Below the pieces are notes generated by a model that saw only the letters and a program-made list of their open reading frames with translations, did no database searches and had not been told where the DNA came from. The position numbers were made by a program, and so were the translations under genes. From positions 1-64,000 of the forward strand of contig NZ_CAAAHX010000007.1 of assembly GCF_900639865.1 (NCBI RefSeq): a DNA stretch of 64,000 nucleotides. Direction: 5' to 3'. Numbering within the stretch: the first letter of the stretch is position 1; the number at the start of each line of letters is the position of its first letter. The stretch comes from Legionella gresilensis. GTDB lineage: Bacteria > Pseudomonadota > Gammaproteobacteria > Legionellales > Legionellaceae. Shown here one piece after another: positions 33,949-43,051 of the stretch.

Positions 33949-34638
33949 TTATAAAGGAATAGCGTAATTAATACCTAAATTAACATCAAGATGACCATTA
34001 GTATAGAATGAATGTACGGGTATTTGGTAACTAACATTTGCCTTTAAATTAAAGTTATCAAACAGTTTGTACATAGCTACCGCTTCAACTAACGGATCAA
34101 GTCTAACCCGACCAGGGAATGAAATACCAATTTCATTTTGATAGGGCGCTAGTTGATAGTCATAGATCTCAGCCTTATTATGAGTTGAGGCTATAACACC
34201 TGCACCAACACCTACAGATAAGTTTGTATAAGTGCCCCACATTTTATCTAAAGTAAAAGCTAATTTTGTTGGTGCTAAAGTTGTTAATAGAGAGCCATGA
34301 TTAAAGTTTTTAGTTTTAGATTCAAATAATTCATAACGTACATTCATCATATAAGTATCAAGTAAAAATGATACACCCATATAACCACCAAAGAAGTCAT
34401 TTGGATAGACTCTAGATGGATTATATCTACGGCCGCCGAAATCATTTCTTGTAAACGAGTTAGCACCTCTAGCACTGTCTTTATAAAAAGCATGCAGATA
34501 AGAAGCCCCGCCCTCTATTAGCAGAAATTTATTTTCAATTGCTTGTATAGGGCCCATAGTGCCAGCATGTACCGAAAATATAGAGAAAGGAATGCCAAAT
34601 GCTATGGCGCTTATAAACCTTTTATTTTTTAAAAGCAC
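33949..34638 (-). CDS. Outer-membrane beta-barrel protein, Legionella-type
   Basis: 229 residues with a GTG start after AAGGAG (seven-base spacing). The signal peptide runs MLLKNKRFISAIAFGIPFSI to about HAG. The mature chain alternates short hydrophobic strands with glycines (GGASYLHAFYKD, GGYMGVSFLLDTYMMNVRYEL, LSVGVGAGVIA) and ends NLGINYAIPL, with a final aromatic/hydrophobic strand as in outer-membrane barrels. It is about 90 bases upstream of the precursor gene on the same strand. A role in export or immunity is possible but unsupported. Confidence 0.65.
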   Translation of the reverse strand: MLLKNKRFISAIAFGIPFSIFSVHAGTMGPIQAIENKFLLIEGGASYLHAFYKDSARGANSFTRNDFGGRRYNPSRVYPNDFFGGYMGVSFLLDTYMMNVRYELFESKTKNFNHGSLLTTLAPTKLAFTLDKMWGTYTNLSVGVGAGVIASTHNKAEIYDYQLAPYQNEIGISFPGRVRLDPLVEAVAMYKLFDNFNLKANVSYQIPVHSFYTNGHLDVNLGINYAIPL

Positions 34639-34945
34639 GAAACTTCTCCTTAAGTTTAAACTTAGTTATCAATGATTTAATATAGCAATGAGCTAATTAG
34701 ATTCTCACTAAATTATTTAATAGTCAATAAATTGTATTATGCGTATTTTAAAATTTTTATTGAAAAGAGCTTTGCATTAAACACTGATTATAAAAATACA
34801 TTTATCTATAAATAAATTCCTTAATATTTTTGAAAACATAAAAGTTTATTATCAATTTTATTCTTTATACCATTAATGTTTTTTCTTAAAGAAACGTAAT
34901 ACAGTGAAGGTACCTACTCACTATTAGACGTATCAAGCTTTAAAA
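34639..34945. other. Intergenic stretch between PepN and barrel protein
   Basis: AT-rich, probably the promoter region of the barrel gene on the minus strand and the terminator region of pepN. No gene is seen. Confidence 0.35.
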
Positions 34946-37534
34946 TTACCATTGTAAGCTCTTTGAGATAATTTCATTTAAATCTTTTGATAAGGAATGC
35001 CCTTCAAGGCGCCTTAATTGGTCTTGTATTAGTAATTGTCTTTTCTTGTCATGGTGACGCCAGCGAGTAAACGGAGTTGCTAAACAAGCACTAATTTGAG
35101 GATTAAGCTTATCAAGCTTAATCAATGTATCAGCTAAAAATTCATAGCCGCTGCCATCCGACGCGTGGAAATTTCTCGGATTAAATTGAGAGAAAGCGCC
35201 TATAACTGCTCTGATTTTATTTGGATTTTTAAAAGAAAAAGCAGAGTGGCTTAATAAGGTTTTTACTCTACTTAATGTATCAGGTAACTCACTGCAAGAC
35301 TGAATAGAAAACCATTTATCAAGTACTAACTCATCATGGGACCATTGATTATAAAATTCATCTATTGCGTTGGCTCGGGCTTCTACAATAGAACAATTAT
35401 TTAAAAGCTGAAAACTTGCTATTCGATCTGTCATTGTTTTTGCAAGTGTAAATTGCTCATAACAGATATCTAAGGCGGCTTGCTCATCAGATTTCATCAT
35501 TAACCACAAGCAAATATTACGAAGTTTTCTCCTCCCATAAGCTTTAGCATTCATTAGATGATTTTCTAAAGCCCATAGATTTTGATAGATTGTTTGTGCC
35601 TGATTATAAAGATATTTACCCAGCTCTTGGCGGTAAGCATCTCGTGCAGCCTCAATAATATCTACATCAACATTTTCAATTCCAACAAAAGATACCACAT
35701 CTTCAAATCCTGGAGGTGTTAATAATTCTGCACGCAAGGCCATATCTAGAGATTCATCTTGAAGAATATGTAAAAATGCAGTTCCTAATTCAACAGGTAT
35801 TTGCCACTTGCTAGTAGTTGAACGATACAATTCTGCTATACATGAGAGAGCTAAAGACTGTGCAGCATCCCATCTAGCATACCCATCTGTTTCGAAACGT
35901 AATAAAAAAAGTAAATCGCATTGAGTTAATTTTCTCTGCAACTTAATGGGGGCTGAAAATTCTTGTAGTAAAGAAATAACAGGCTCAGTGGTAACATTCT
36001 CGATTGTAAACGTTTGTTGCTGTTTACGTAATTCTAATAAACTACACTTTAAAGGAATTACCTGCCCTTGCTTATCAAATAAAGTAATACGGATAGGAAT
36101 ATGAAAGGGGTGGTTAACGGAACCTGCTATAGGGGATGGACAAATTTGTTTTAAAGTGAGTGTTAAGATATTAGCTCTATAAGTACTATTTACTTCAACA
36201 GTAGGGGTTCCTGCTTGGCTATACCAAAGTTTAAATTGACTGAAATCAATTTGATTTGAATCTTCCATGGTAGCTACAAAATCTTCGATAGTCACAGCTT
36301 GGCCATCATGACGTTTAAAAAAAAGATCCATGCCTTTGCGGAAGCCTTTTCTACCTACTAGCATAGACAGCATACGTATAACTTCTGCGCCTTTATTATA
36401 AACAGTAGTAGTATAAAAATTATTTATTTCTTGATAGGATTCTGGCCTAACCGGATGTGCCATAGCACCTGCGTCCTCAGGAAACTGAGCAACGCGTAAT
36501 ATTTTTACATCTGAAATACGATTGACATCACGTGAATTCATATCACGTGAAAACTCCTGATCACGAAACACTGTCAATCCCTCTTTAAGGCTCAATTGAA
36601 ACCAATCTCGGCAAGTTACACGGTTTCCTGTCCAATTATGAAAATACTCATGAGCAACTACTTTTTCGACATCAGCAAAATCTTGATCGGTAGCTGTGTC
36701 AGGCCTTACCAAAATAAATTTAGAATTAAATATATTTAATCCTTTATTCTCCATTGCTCCCATATTAAAATTGCTAACAGCAACAATCATATAAGTAGAT
36801 AAATCGTACTCACGACCATAATTTTCTTCATCCCAACGCATACATTTATGCAATGAATTGATAGCATGGGCACATTTATCTTCATTTCCCGGTTCAACAT
36901 AAACTTTTAAATCAACTTTTTTACCTGAGCATGTTATAAATTTATCTGATACGCAAGCCAAATTACCTGCAACTAATGCAAATAAATAAGAAGGCTTTTT
37001 AAAAGGATCTTGCCAAATTACCCAATGGCGTCCATTTTCAGCATCGCCTGCTTCTATTAAATTACCATTTGAGAGTAAAATCGGGTATTTCTCTTTATCA
37101 GCTGTAATACGAGTCGTAAACGTTGAAAGGACATCAGGACGATCAAGATAAAAAGTTATGCGCCGGAATCCTTCTGCTTCACATTGAGTACAAAATAATT
37201 GATTCGAGCGATAAAGACCTAAAAGTTTAGAGTTATTTTGTGGATAGACACGGGTTTTAATCGTTAAAGTAAATACTTTTGGACAATCTTCAAATAATAT
37301 GTTGCCTTCTTTCAGAACATAATCACTTTCAGTTAAGACTTTGCCATCTAATGTAATGCTAATTAATTCAAGTTCGTCACCGTAGAGATGTAATAGACCA
37401 GGAAGCAGCCGTCTAAGGTTCATTTTATTGGTTATTAATGCATAATCTTCATAAAGCTGAAAATCTAAGTAAATACTTTCTACATCAAAATTTGGCGCAA
37501 TATAATCTTTTAAAAAAACAGTCGTCCCTTGCAA
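34946..37534 (-). CDS. pepN: Aminopeptidase N
   Basis: 862 residues, M1 zinc metallopeptidase. GAMENKGLNIFN is the exopeptidase GxMEN motif, and VVAHEYFHNWTGNRVTCRDWFQLSLKEGLT contains HEYFH and the downstream Glu of the zinc site (HExxH-x18-E). The start is a TTG (37532-37534) with GGAG eight bases upstream. It removes N-terminal residues from peptides in the cytoplasm. It lies next to the RiPP cluster, between it and att copy 3, and has its own promoter region. Whether it trims the RiPP leader is unknown. Confidence 0.95.
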   Translation of the reverse strand: MQGTTVFLKDYIAPNFDVESIYLDFQLYEDYALITNKMNLRRLLPGLLHLYGDELELISITLDGKVLTESDYVLKEGNILFEDCPKVFTLTIKTRVYPQNNSKLLGLYRSNQLFCTQCEAEGFRRITFYLDRPDVLSTFTTRITADKEKYPILLSNGNLIEAGDAENGRHWVIWQDPFKKPSYLFALVAGNLACVSDKFITCSGKKVDLKVYVEPGNEDKCAHAINSLHKCMRWDEENYGREYDLSTYMIVAVSNFNMGAMENKGLNIFNSKFILVRPDTATDQDFADVEKVVAHEYFHNWTGNRVTCRDWFQLSLKEGLTVFRDQEFSRDMNSRDVNRISDVKILRVAQFPEDAGAMAHPVRPESYQEINNFYTTTVYNKGAEVIRMLSMLVGRKGFRKGMDLFFKRHDGQAVTIEDFVATMEDSNQIDFSQFKLWYSQAGTPTVEVNSTYRANILTLTLKQICPSPIAGSVNHPFHIPIRITLFDKQGQVIPLKCSLLELRKQQQTFTIENVTTEPVISLLQEFSAPIKLQRKLTQCDLLFLLRFETDGYARWDAAQSLALSCIAELYRSTTSKWQIPVELGTAFLHILQDESLDMALRAELLTPPGFEDVVSFVGIENVDVDIIEAARDAYRQELGKYLYNQAQTIYQNLWALENHLMNAKAYGRRKLRNICLWLMMKSDEQAALDICYEQFTLAKTMTDRIASFQLLNNCSIVEARANAIDEFYNQWSHDELVLDKWFSIQSCSELPDTLSRVKTLLSHSAFSFKNPNKIRAVIGAFSQFNPRNFHASDGSGYEFLADTLIKLDKLNPQISACLATPFTRWRHHDKKRQLLIQDQLRRLEGHSLSKDLNEIISKSLQW

Positions 37535-37911
37535 AATGATTACTCCGATTACAGCTAAATTGTAAAGGGAAGCTTATAGAAGCATCCTTAAGTTTATAAA
37601 TAAAAACAATATTTACCAATATTACCTTAATTCTACTCCAGTCAATTAGATTTTGAAGATATGTATTATTTAATATAATTTTCTTGTATGCAAGGCTATA
37701 AGATAAACAATAAAGTTAATATAAATCGTATATTGATAATAAATTTTAATAATTATCTCTTATCATTTTGGTACCAATTTTGGTACCACTAGTTATGTTT
37801 ATTTATGATATCAGATGAAATAAAATGAAATTTATAGAATGGATAAAAACCTTATTAAATAAGGGATTGTCCTATTATTTGATATTTTTTGATAATATTT
37901 GATATTGATAA
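37535..37911. other. Remnant of an element's integrase leader
   Basis: Contains GGTACCAATTTTGGTACCAC (37771-37790) and TTTGATA repeats before att copy 3. The arrangement echoes the integrase-att leader at 10022-10145 but the integrase gene itself is absent. Confidence 0.45.
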
Positions 37912-37965
37912 AAAATAGTCTCGTAATCAATAGGCCAGCGGTTCGATTCCGCTCAACGGCATAGT
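37912..37965 (+). repeat. Attachment site copy 3 (3' half of tRNA-Thr-like sequence)
   Basis: Identical to copy 1 over the 54-base core (AAAATAGTCTCGTAATCAAT through CAACGGCATAGT). The integrase that would normally lie to its left is absent. pepN is there instead. Confidence 0.8.
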
Positions 37966-38188
37966 GTTTATAAGGTTTTTATACTGGTAGTTAAATTTTC
38001 ATAATCATTCGGGTACACTTAACAGAATTTCTAGAATCTGGGTCTTTCATTATTATATAAGCTATATTTTATACGTATTAGCAATTCCACAGTACCTAAC
38101 TTAAAATTTTTATTAGTCTTTTATTACAAATAAATAAATTATTAAACTTCTCTATAAATAGCCTTAGCTTTTGCATGGAGCGATAGGT

Positions 38189-38881
38189 ATGAATTCAGAA
38201 AACATAATTTCTGTAGATACAGAAGTTTTAAAAAGCTCAGTAGAAAAATTTGTAGAAAATGTTACTAAGCCGGCTTTCGGCATTGTCACTAAAAAAGAAC
38301 TAGAATTTATGATTTTCGAATTTATGAATGATATCAAGGCTATTAATAGTCCCTCTTCAACATTTGGTTTAATGACTGAGCTTGGTATAACGAAAGCAAG
38401 GGCATCACGACTACTTTATGATTACGAAGTAAGAAAATTCAAAGATATAGATCCTGATCAAAAAATTAAAGAGGCTTTGTCAAAGGCAACATTTGCAAAA
38501 GATGGTGATTACTTCGTATTAGAAATAGAAAGTAATTTATTACAAGCTTTTCTTAGAGAAAAATTAAAGAATTTAGGCCATATTTCTGATGGCTCTTTCA
38601 GTCAATCAATTGTAAGAATAAACCTAGATGCCGTTGCATCATTAATTTCTGAATGTATCCCTGATAAAGAAAAAGATAGAATAAAACAAGCATTAACCAA
38701 AGCTGGCGCGCCTGATAATTCACTTAAGGGAGTATTAAAGTCTATTTTAAAAACATCAAGCTCAAAAATTTTAGGTGGAAGTGCTGATCAATTAATAGAG
38801 AAATCAGCTGATCTGATAACAGACTTATGCTCTAATATTTTAGATAAAGATAGCTGGAAAAAATATCTTTACAATAAATGA
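38189..38881 (+). CDS. Hypothetical cytoplasmic protein, 230 residues
   Basis: GGAG lies eight bases before ATG 38189; a TTG at 38171 is a poorer start. N-terminal helices include TELGITKARASRLLYDYEVRKF, which looks like a helix-turn-helix. The rest is acidic and helical (DPDQKIKEALSKATFAKDGDY, LLQAFLREKLKNLG). It could be a regulator or defence-associated protein. No family is recognised. It lies between att copy 3 and the ssb/ardA remnants. Confidence 0.5.
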   Translation: MNSENIISVDTEVLKSSVEKFVENVTKPAFGIVTKKELEFMIFEFMNDIKAINSPSSTFGLMTELGITKARASRLLYDYEVRKFKDIDPDQKIKEALSKATFAKDGDYFVLEIESNLLQAFLREKLKNLGHISDGSFSQSIVRINLDAVASLISECIPDKEKDRIKQALTKAGAPDNSLKGVLKSILKTSSSKILGGSADQLIEKSADLITDLCSNILDKDSWKKYLYNK

Positions 38882-38994
38882 ATTAAGGTGATTAATTTTA
38901 TGGTGAGTATCTAACGGTATTAAAATTCTTTTAGAGGTAATTTAAAACCTAAGTAAGTTCATTAGAATTTTTACCTTAAAATTAAGAAATAGTG

Positions 38995-39537
38995 TTAGTT
39001 GTATATTAAATTAAACCCCTTAAACAGGGGCTTAATAACTTGAAAAAACATGAATCTTACCATTCGCTTCAACCAAACAATAATCACTAAGAAACAAATA
39101 CGAGCAAACGCTTCGCAATCGAAATAACTTATTAAATTATCCGGTATCGCATGGCTATAGCATTCTTCCAAAATATGCCAGGCAAAATCAATTTCAGAAT
39201 CGTAACAACCTACATAATCATCAGTCATCATGGTTTGAGTTTCTTTAAAACCAACATCTGCAATGAGTGCTTGTCCTAACTTACCATAAGTAGCTATAAA
39301 GTCAGTATATTGAGTGATGGTTTCTAAGTCTTCATACTCACTGAGATTGATGTTGCCAAAACCTTCATAATCATGAATTACATAGTCGCCAGCATCCTCA
39401 ATCGTGCTTTGAGCTAACAGTGTTTGAATTTCTTCACTTATATTGTCTGTACTTTGATTAGCGTTAATCCAAGTACCATGTAAAATACCATGGTTATAAG
39501 AAGCAAGACATGCCACATAAATACTTGGGGTAAGCAT
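38995..39537 (-). pseudogene. ardA: ArdA antirestriction protein with C-terminal frameshift
   Basis: 181 residues from ATG 39537 (AAGGAG at the right spacing). The core matches ArdA: SIYVACLASYNHGILHGTWI, EDAGDYVIHDYEGFGNINLSEY, and GYCYD-type surroundings (DDYVGCYDSEIDFAWHIL). It should mimic DNA and block type I restriction. After EAFAR the expected frame is lost: one base is missing near 39099/39100 and, in the adjacent frame, LFLSDYCLVEANGKIHVF followed by a TAA at 39032-39034 can be read, the usual ArdA ending. The observed frame instead adds an unrelated hydrophobic tail to 38995. Pseudogene or sequencing error. Confidence 0.8.
39007..39034 (-). terminator. Hairpin after ardA
   Basis: Minus-strand CCCCT-GTTTA-AGGGG followed by a T-rich stretch. 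It lies at the end of the ssb/ardA group. Confidence 0.5.
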
Positions 39538-39603
39538 TATTTTCTCCTTAAATAAAAGATGCCTGAGCAAACTAAATAGATAGTTTGCTCATGACTTAGA
39601 AGG

Positions 39604-40029
39604 CTAAAAGGGGACATTTGTTGTAGGTGCGTTTTCTTGCAATATTTTGCGCATAGTTAACATGTGTTGCTCAGCTAAGGCAGTTGTCTTTTGACTAGCT
39701 TTGGCTTGTCCTAACAACTGAATATTACTCACCACAATACTAATAGAGTGGCGGTTATTACCGTCTTCATCAGTCCAGGGATTAGAGCGAAGTTTGCCTT
39801 CGATAAAGACTAAACTTCCTTTCTGTAAATACTCAGTAACTTTATTTAAAATGCCAAAAAAGACAAGCTGGTGCCATTCAGCGCGAGTATGCCATTCCTC
39901 TTTAATTTTGAATGATTCATTCGTGGCAAGAGTCGCGGTTATAAATGTTTGCCCACTTTTACTAGTGATGTCTTTAGGCTCTGTACCTAAATGACCAATG
40001 AGTTGAATGCGATTTAAAAAAGCAGTCAT
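39604..40029 (-). CDS. ssb: Single-stranded DNA-binding protein of the mobile element
   Basis: 141 residues. FLNRIQLIGHLGTEPKDI, TATLATNESFKI and AEWHQLVFFGILNKVTEYLQKGSLVFIEGKLRSNPW are the standard OB-fold motifs. The tail ends TNVPF instead of DDDIPF, so its partner binding may be weaker. AGGAG lies six bases before ATG. It lies upstream of ardA (66 bases) and downstream of a 55-residue gene, a common layout of conjugative-element leading regions. The chromosomal ssb is probably elsewhere. Confidence 0.9.
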   Translation of the reverse strand: MTAFLNRIQLIGHLGTEPKDITSKSGQTFITATLATNESFKIKEEWHTRAEWHQLVFFGILNKVTEYLQKGSLVFIEGKLRSNPWTDEDGNNRHSISIVVSNIQLLGQAKASQKTTALAEQHMLTMRKILQENAPTTNVPF

Positions 40030-40119
40030 GATGTTCTCCTATTTTTTAATAAAAGCACAACAGGAAAACCTCCGCAGCAGGCAGTTGTTTTTCTGTAGTG
40101 CGGATAGACAATGATTCAA

Positions 40120-40287
40120 TCAGTGGTAAGCAGGCACAGACTGTTTGAAGTCAGAGAGAATGAGGTCAAGCTGTTTAATTTCTGCTAAAGACCACTGCTC
40201 ACGAAATTGGCGCAGGGTATTCAAACAATAAGTTAATTCAGCCAGTAAATGCTCAATCTCTCGTTCAACAAAATTTGAAGGTTGCAT
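40120..40287 (-). CDS. Small helical protein of the ssb leader region
   Basis: 55 residues from ATG 40287, with AAGGAG seven bases before it. The upstream extension to 40359 has no such support. MQPSNFVEREIEHLLAELTY and the rest (REQWSLAEIKQLDLILSDFK) form an amphipathic helix pair. It lies 90 bases before ssb and 200 bases after the pseudoknot-hammerhead leader. Function unknown. Confidence 0.5.
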   Translation of the reverse strand: MQPSNFVEREIEHLLAELTYCLNTLRQFREQWSLAEIKQLDLILSDFKQSVPAYH

Positions 40288-40489
40288 GGTATCGCTCCTT
40301 TGATACAAAGGAATTGGTTTCCCAAAAGGGAAAGATTCAATCCCTTTTGGGTTATGCAATGAAAAACCTCACCGATTCATCGGTTGATTTTGCCAAGTTA
40401 TTAATGAAATTAGGCGTAAGCCTTCCTAGAGTGTAAGTACTTAAACTTAATCCATGAGTTAAATCCTACAAAGGCAGCATTTAACTATA

Positions 40490-40533
40490 TTCCCGACTAA
40501 ACGTTCTGCCATAAATTAGGGAAGAAGATGGCA
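40490..40533 (-). ncRNA. H-type pseudoknot following hammerhead 2
   Basis: Minus-strand TGCCAT (40528-40533), TTCCC (40519-40523), ATGGCA (40507-40512), GGGAA (40490-40494). The order interleaves two stems, as at 17916-17960. The first stem differs in four of six bases from its counterpart but still pairs. Loop CGTTTAGTC is conserved. Confidence 0.75.
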
Positions 40534-40537
40534 TTAT

Positions 40538-40590
40538 CACAAGACTAGGAAACCTAGTTTCACCAGAATTTCACTGGCTCATCAGCTGTG
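40538..40590 (-). ncRNA. Type I hammerhead ribozyme 2
   Basis: 53 nt on the minus strand. Stem I CACAG with TTGTG, core CTGATGA, stem II GCCAG-TGAAATT-CTGGT, core GAA, stem III ACTAGG-TTT-CCTAGT, cleavage C after GU. Self-cleavage would fall between 40543 and 40542. Stem II closes with a G-T pair at the core-proximal position, which may lower activity. The stem II loop shares GAAATT with copy 1, while stem I and III sequences differ but pair. Located about 250 bases upstream of the 55-residue gene, ssb and ardA. Confidence 0.85.
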
Positions 40591-41004
40591 TCAATTTCAT
40601 TCTAACAAGCAAAAAAAGAAAAGCAATGGGGGTGCTCTGGTTGTACCTAAATATACCTATTTGATACTCAAAATTTTTTAAAAGCTCTAGCCAAGTTAAC
40701 TTTTATATGCTGAAAAACATAAAGTGTATTGTGGTTAGTTAGTACTTATGTGCAGTACGTTTAGATTTAAGTTTCTACAAGGACTTAATCAGAAATTACT
40801 GCACATAATATCCATACTTTCCATTAGACAATCATAGTAGCTGCAGGTATTTTAATGAGAGAGATAGTTATAGAGCAAGATACTTATAAAAATAAGGATA
40901 GGATTTTGACGAATTAAGTCATGATTTATGCCAAATCCAGAATTGCAATGCTATGCGATATTACTTTAATCTTAATATGGAAGTTAGTAAAACTATTAGA
41001 AAAA
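40591..41004. other. Intergenic stretch between ribozyme 2 and NhaA
   Basis: No gene seen. It should contain the promoter for the ribozyme-pseudoknot leader on the minus strand. It is AT-rich and no clear -35/-10 pair was fixed. Confidence 0.35.
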
Positions 41005-42339
41005 TCATTCAGATACACTAGAGTCTAAGTTAGACGAGAAAAAAAATTTATATATTAAAAGCATAAAAATACCCGTTAAGGCACAAAAAATACTCGCTAA
41101 TAGTATACCTAATCGAGCTGAATTAATAAGATTGTTATTAAATGCTAAATTCGCGATGAAGATAGCCATTGTAAATCCAATACCAGTTAATACACTACTA
41201 CAAGCTAACAATACCCAATTAAGATCGCTAGGTCTCTTTGCTAACCCAAGCAATTCAGCAATAAAACTAAAACTAAAGACCCCTATAGGTTTTCCCAGGA
41301 TAAATCCCAAAAATACAGCAAGGGTAACTTTATTAGTAAAATCGGAAAAAGATATTACTACGCCTGCATTAGCTAGCGCAAATAAGGGCAAAATTAGATA
41401 CCCAATCCAGGGGTGCAAGAGAATTTCAAGTCGCTCAACTGGAGAAAGCGTTTCACGAGCCGCTACTTCAGCCATGTGTAATGCCTTGCGATCATCTGTA
41501 TCTCCACTCCAATGCTCTCCTGGTGGATAAGAAACCACATGCTCTAAAATTTTATGTAACCGTTTATCACTTATCCAGGCTCCAGTAGGAGTCATTAATC
41601 CAAGAATAACGCCAGTAATAGTGGGATGAATACCTGATGCATCTATTGAAACCCATATTAGAGCTCCAATAAAAAAAAATATAATTATACTGCGAATCCC
41701 CAGTTTTCTCATTATGTATACGAGGATAAACCCTATTAATGATGTAGCAAGAGCCGGCCAAGTAATCCCATCGCTATAACCAATAGCAACAATTAAAATT
41801 GCGCCAATGTCATCAATAATGGCCAGTGACAACATGAAAATTCGAAGGTTTGAAGGAATATGTTTACCAAATAAAGCTAAGCAGCCAATCACAAAGGCAG
41901 TATCTGTTGCCATAACAATACCCCACCCATTCTGCCCAGACTCGCCTGCTTGAAGTAAGAGGTAAAATAAAGCAGGTACAATCATCCCACCCAAGGCCGC
42001 AATAATAGGAAGAGCCGCTATTTTAGGCTCACGCAACTCGCCAAAGACCAATTCTCGCTTTAACTCTAAAGACACAAAAAAGAAAAATAAAGTCATTAAT
42101 CCATCATTTATCCATCTATGAATTGAACGAGAAAATTCAATATTTCCCACGTGAAAGCCTAAGGAGATATCCCAAATAGATAAAAAAAATTTTGACCAAG
42201 GCGAGTTTGCCAATATTATTGATATAAAAGCCGATAGTAATAATAAACTAGCTGTGCTTGTTTCAATACGAATAAATCGATCTAAGGGTTTAGATAACCG
42301 ATGTATAGACTCCTTAGGTAATTGTGGATTTAATGGCAC
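41005..42339 (-). CDS. nhaA: Na+/H+ antiporter NhaA (first of two)
   Basis: 444 residues with about 12 membrane helices. RWINDGLMTLFFFFVSLELKRELVFGEL and PTGAWISDKR-type loops match NhaA. The paired aspartates essential for transport appear in LAIIDDIGAILIVAIGYS (about residue 175). MATDTAFVIGCLALFGKHIPSNLRIFMLSLAI is also diagnostic. It exchanges sodium for protons at the inner membrane. It is longer than the second NhaA (58148-59317), with a hydrophilic insertion near residues 265-290 and a C-terminal tail. Divergent from neighbours, single gene. Confidence 0.95.
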   Translation of the reverse strand: MPLNPQLPKESIHRLSKPLDRFIRIETSTASLLLLSAFISIILANSPWSKFFLSIWDISLGFHVGNIEFSRSIHRWINDGLMTLFFFFVSLELKRELVFGELREPKIAALPIIAALGGMIVPALFYLLLQAGESGQNGWGIVMATDTAFVIGCLALFGKHIPSNLRIFMLSLAIIDDIGAILIVAIGYSDGITWPALATSLIGFILVYIMRKLGIRSIIIFFFIGALIWVSIDASGIHPTITGVILGLMTPTGAWISDKRLHKILEHVVSYPPGEHWSGDTDDRKALHMAEVAARETLSPVERLEILLHPWIGYLILPLFALANAGVVISFSDFTNKVTLAVFLGFILGKPIGVFSFSFIAELLGLAKRPSDLNWVLLACSSVLTGIGFTMAIFIANLAFNNNLINSARLGILLASIFCALTGIFMLLIYKFFFSSNLDSSVSE

Positions 42340-42502
42340 TCAATCATCCTTTTCATTTATGATGCAATAAGTCTAGGCCTAATGCTTGAAGAAAATTTAA
42401 TTTTTTACGGCTTTCAGAGTCAATAAGAGATATTGCGCGTGAAGTGCATAAAATTCCTAATACATTGAATTAATTTACAGAATTCCTTTTTCTATGACAA
42501 GT

Positions 42503-42829
42503 TTATCTAATTCTATTATTTTGATTTCCACCCTCATTATCCATAGCTTGTTTTGCTTCATTTTCTTGCGTTTGAATCGACTCTTCAGAGTTATCATGGA
42601 GTCTATCACAAATAGGACAGGATGAATGCTTGGATAAGCAGGCGTAATCACAAAATTTATTAAAAAGGCACAAAACAACACCTGCGGCAAATAAAGCAAC
42701 TATTCCAAGACCATTGCGAGAAGAGATTGTTAAACCGGTTGCGATAACCAATAAGATCACACCTAGTACTTCAAAACGTAGCGCCCAGAGACAGGCGCTT
42801 ATTTTGTTGGGAAATTCCATTTTTCTCAT
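42503..42829 (-). CDS. Small membrane protein with Cys-rich tail
   Basis: 108 residues. Two hydrophobic helices (SACLWALRFEVLGVILLVIA, LGIVALFAAGVVLCLFNKF) are followed by CDYACLSKHSSCPICDRLHD, four cysteines arranged in two C..C pairs that could bind metal, and a polar tail rich in E, N and Q. No family is recognised. The rest of the interval toward 43052 has no gene. Confidence 0.45.
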   Translation of the reverse strand: MRKMEFPNKISACLWALRFEVLGVILLVIATGLTISSRNGLGIVALFAAGVVLCLFNKFCDYACLSKHSSCPICDRLHDNSEESIQTQENEAKQAMDNEGGNQNNRIR

Positions 42830-43051
42830 AATATTTCTCCTATATGATTAAACTGATAATAGTGGAAAATATCTTTTATTAATTCTAGACTACTATGTGG
42901 TTCTTTATGACTTAGGTTAATTGGCACAATGGCTGCGATTATTATAAGTCACTATAAGAGAGCCTTTATTAATTTAAATATTATGCGTAGTAATTTAACA
43001 ATAGGTTTTGTAAAATAAAGAAAATTTAGTTCTACTGTACATAGTATTCTA

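Noticed and set aside
42475-42699. Alternative small ORF opposite the 108-residue membrane protein frame
   Set aside because: It is a shifted-frame shadow without its own ribosome-binding site.
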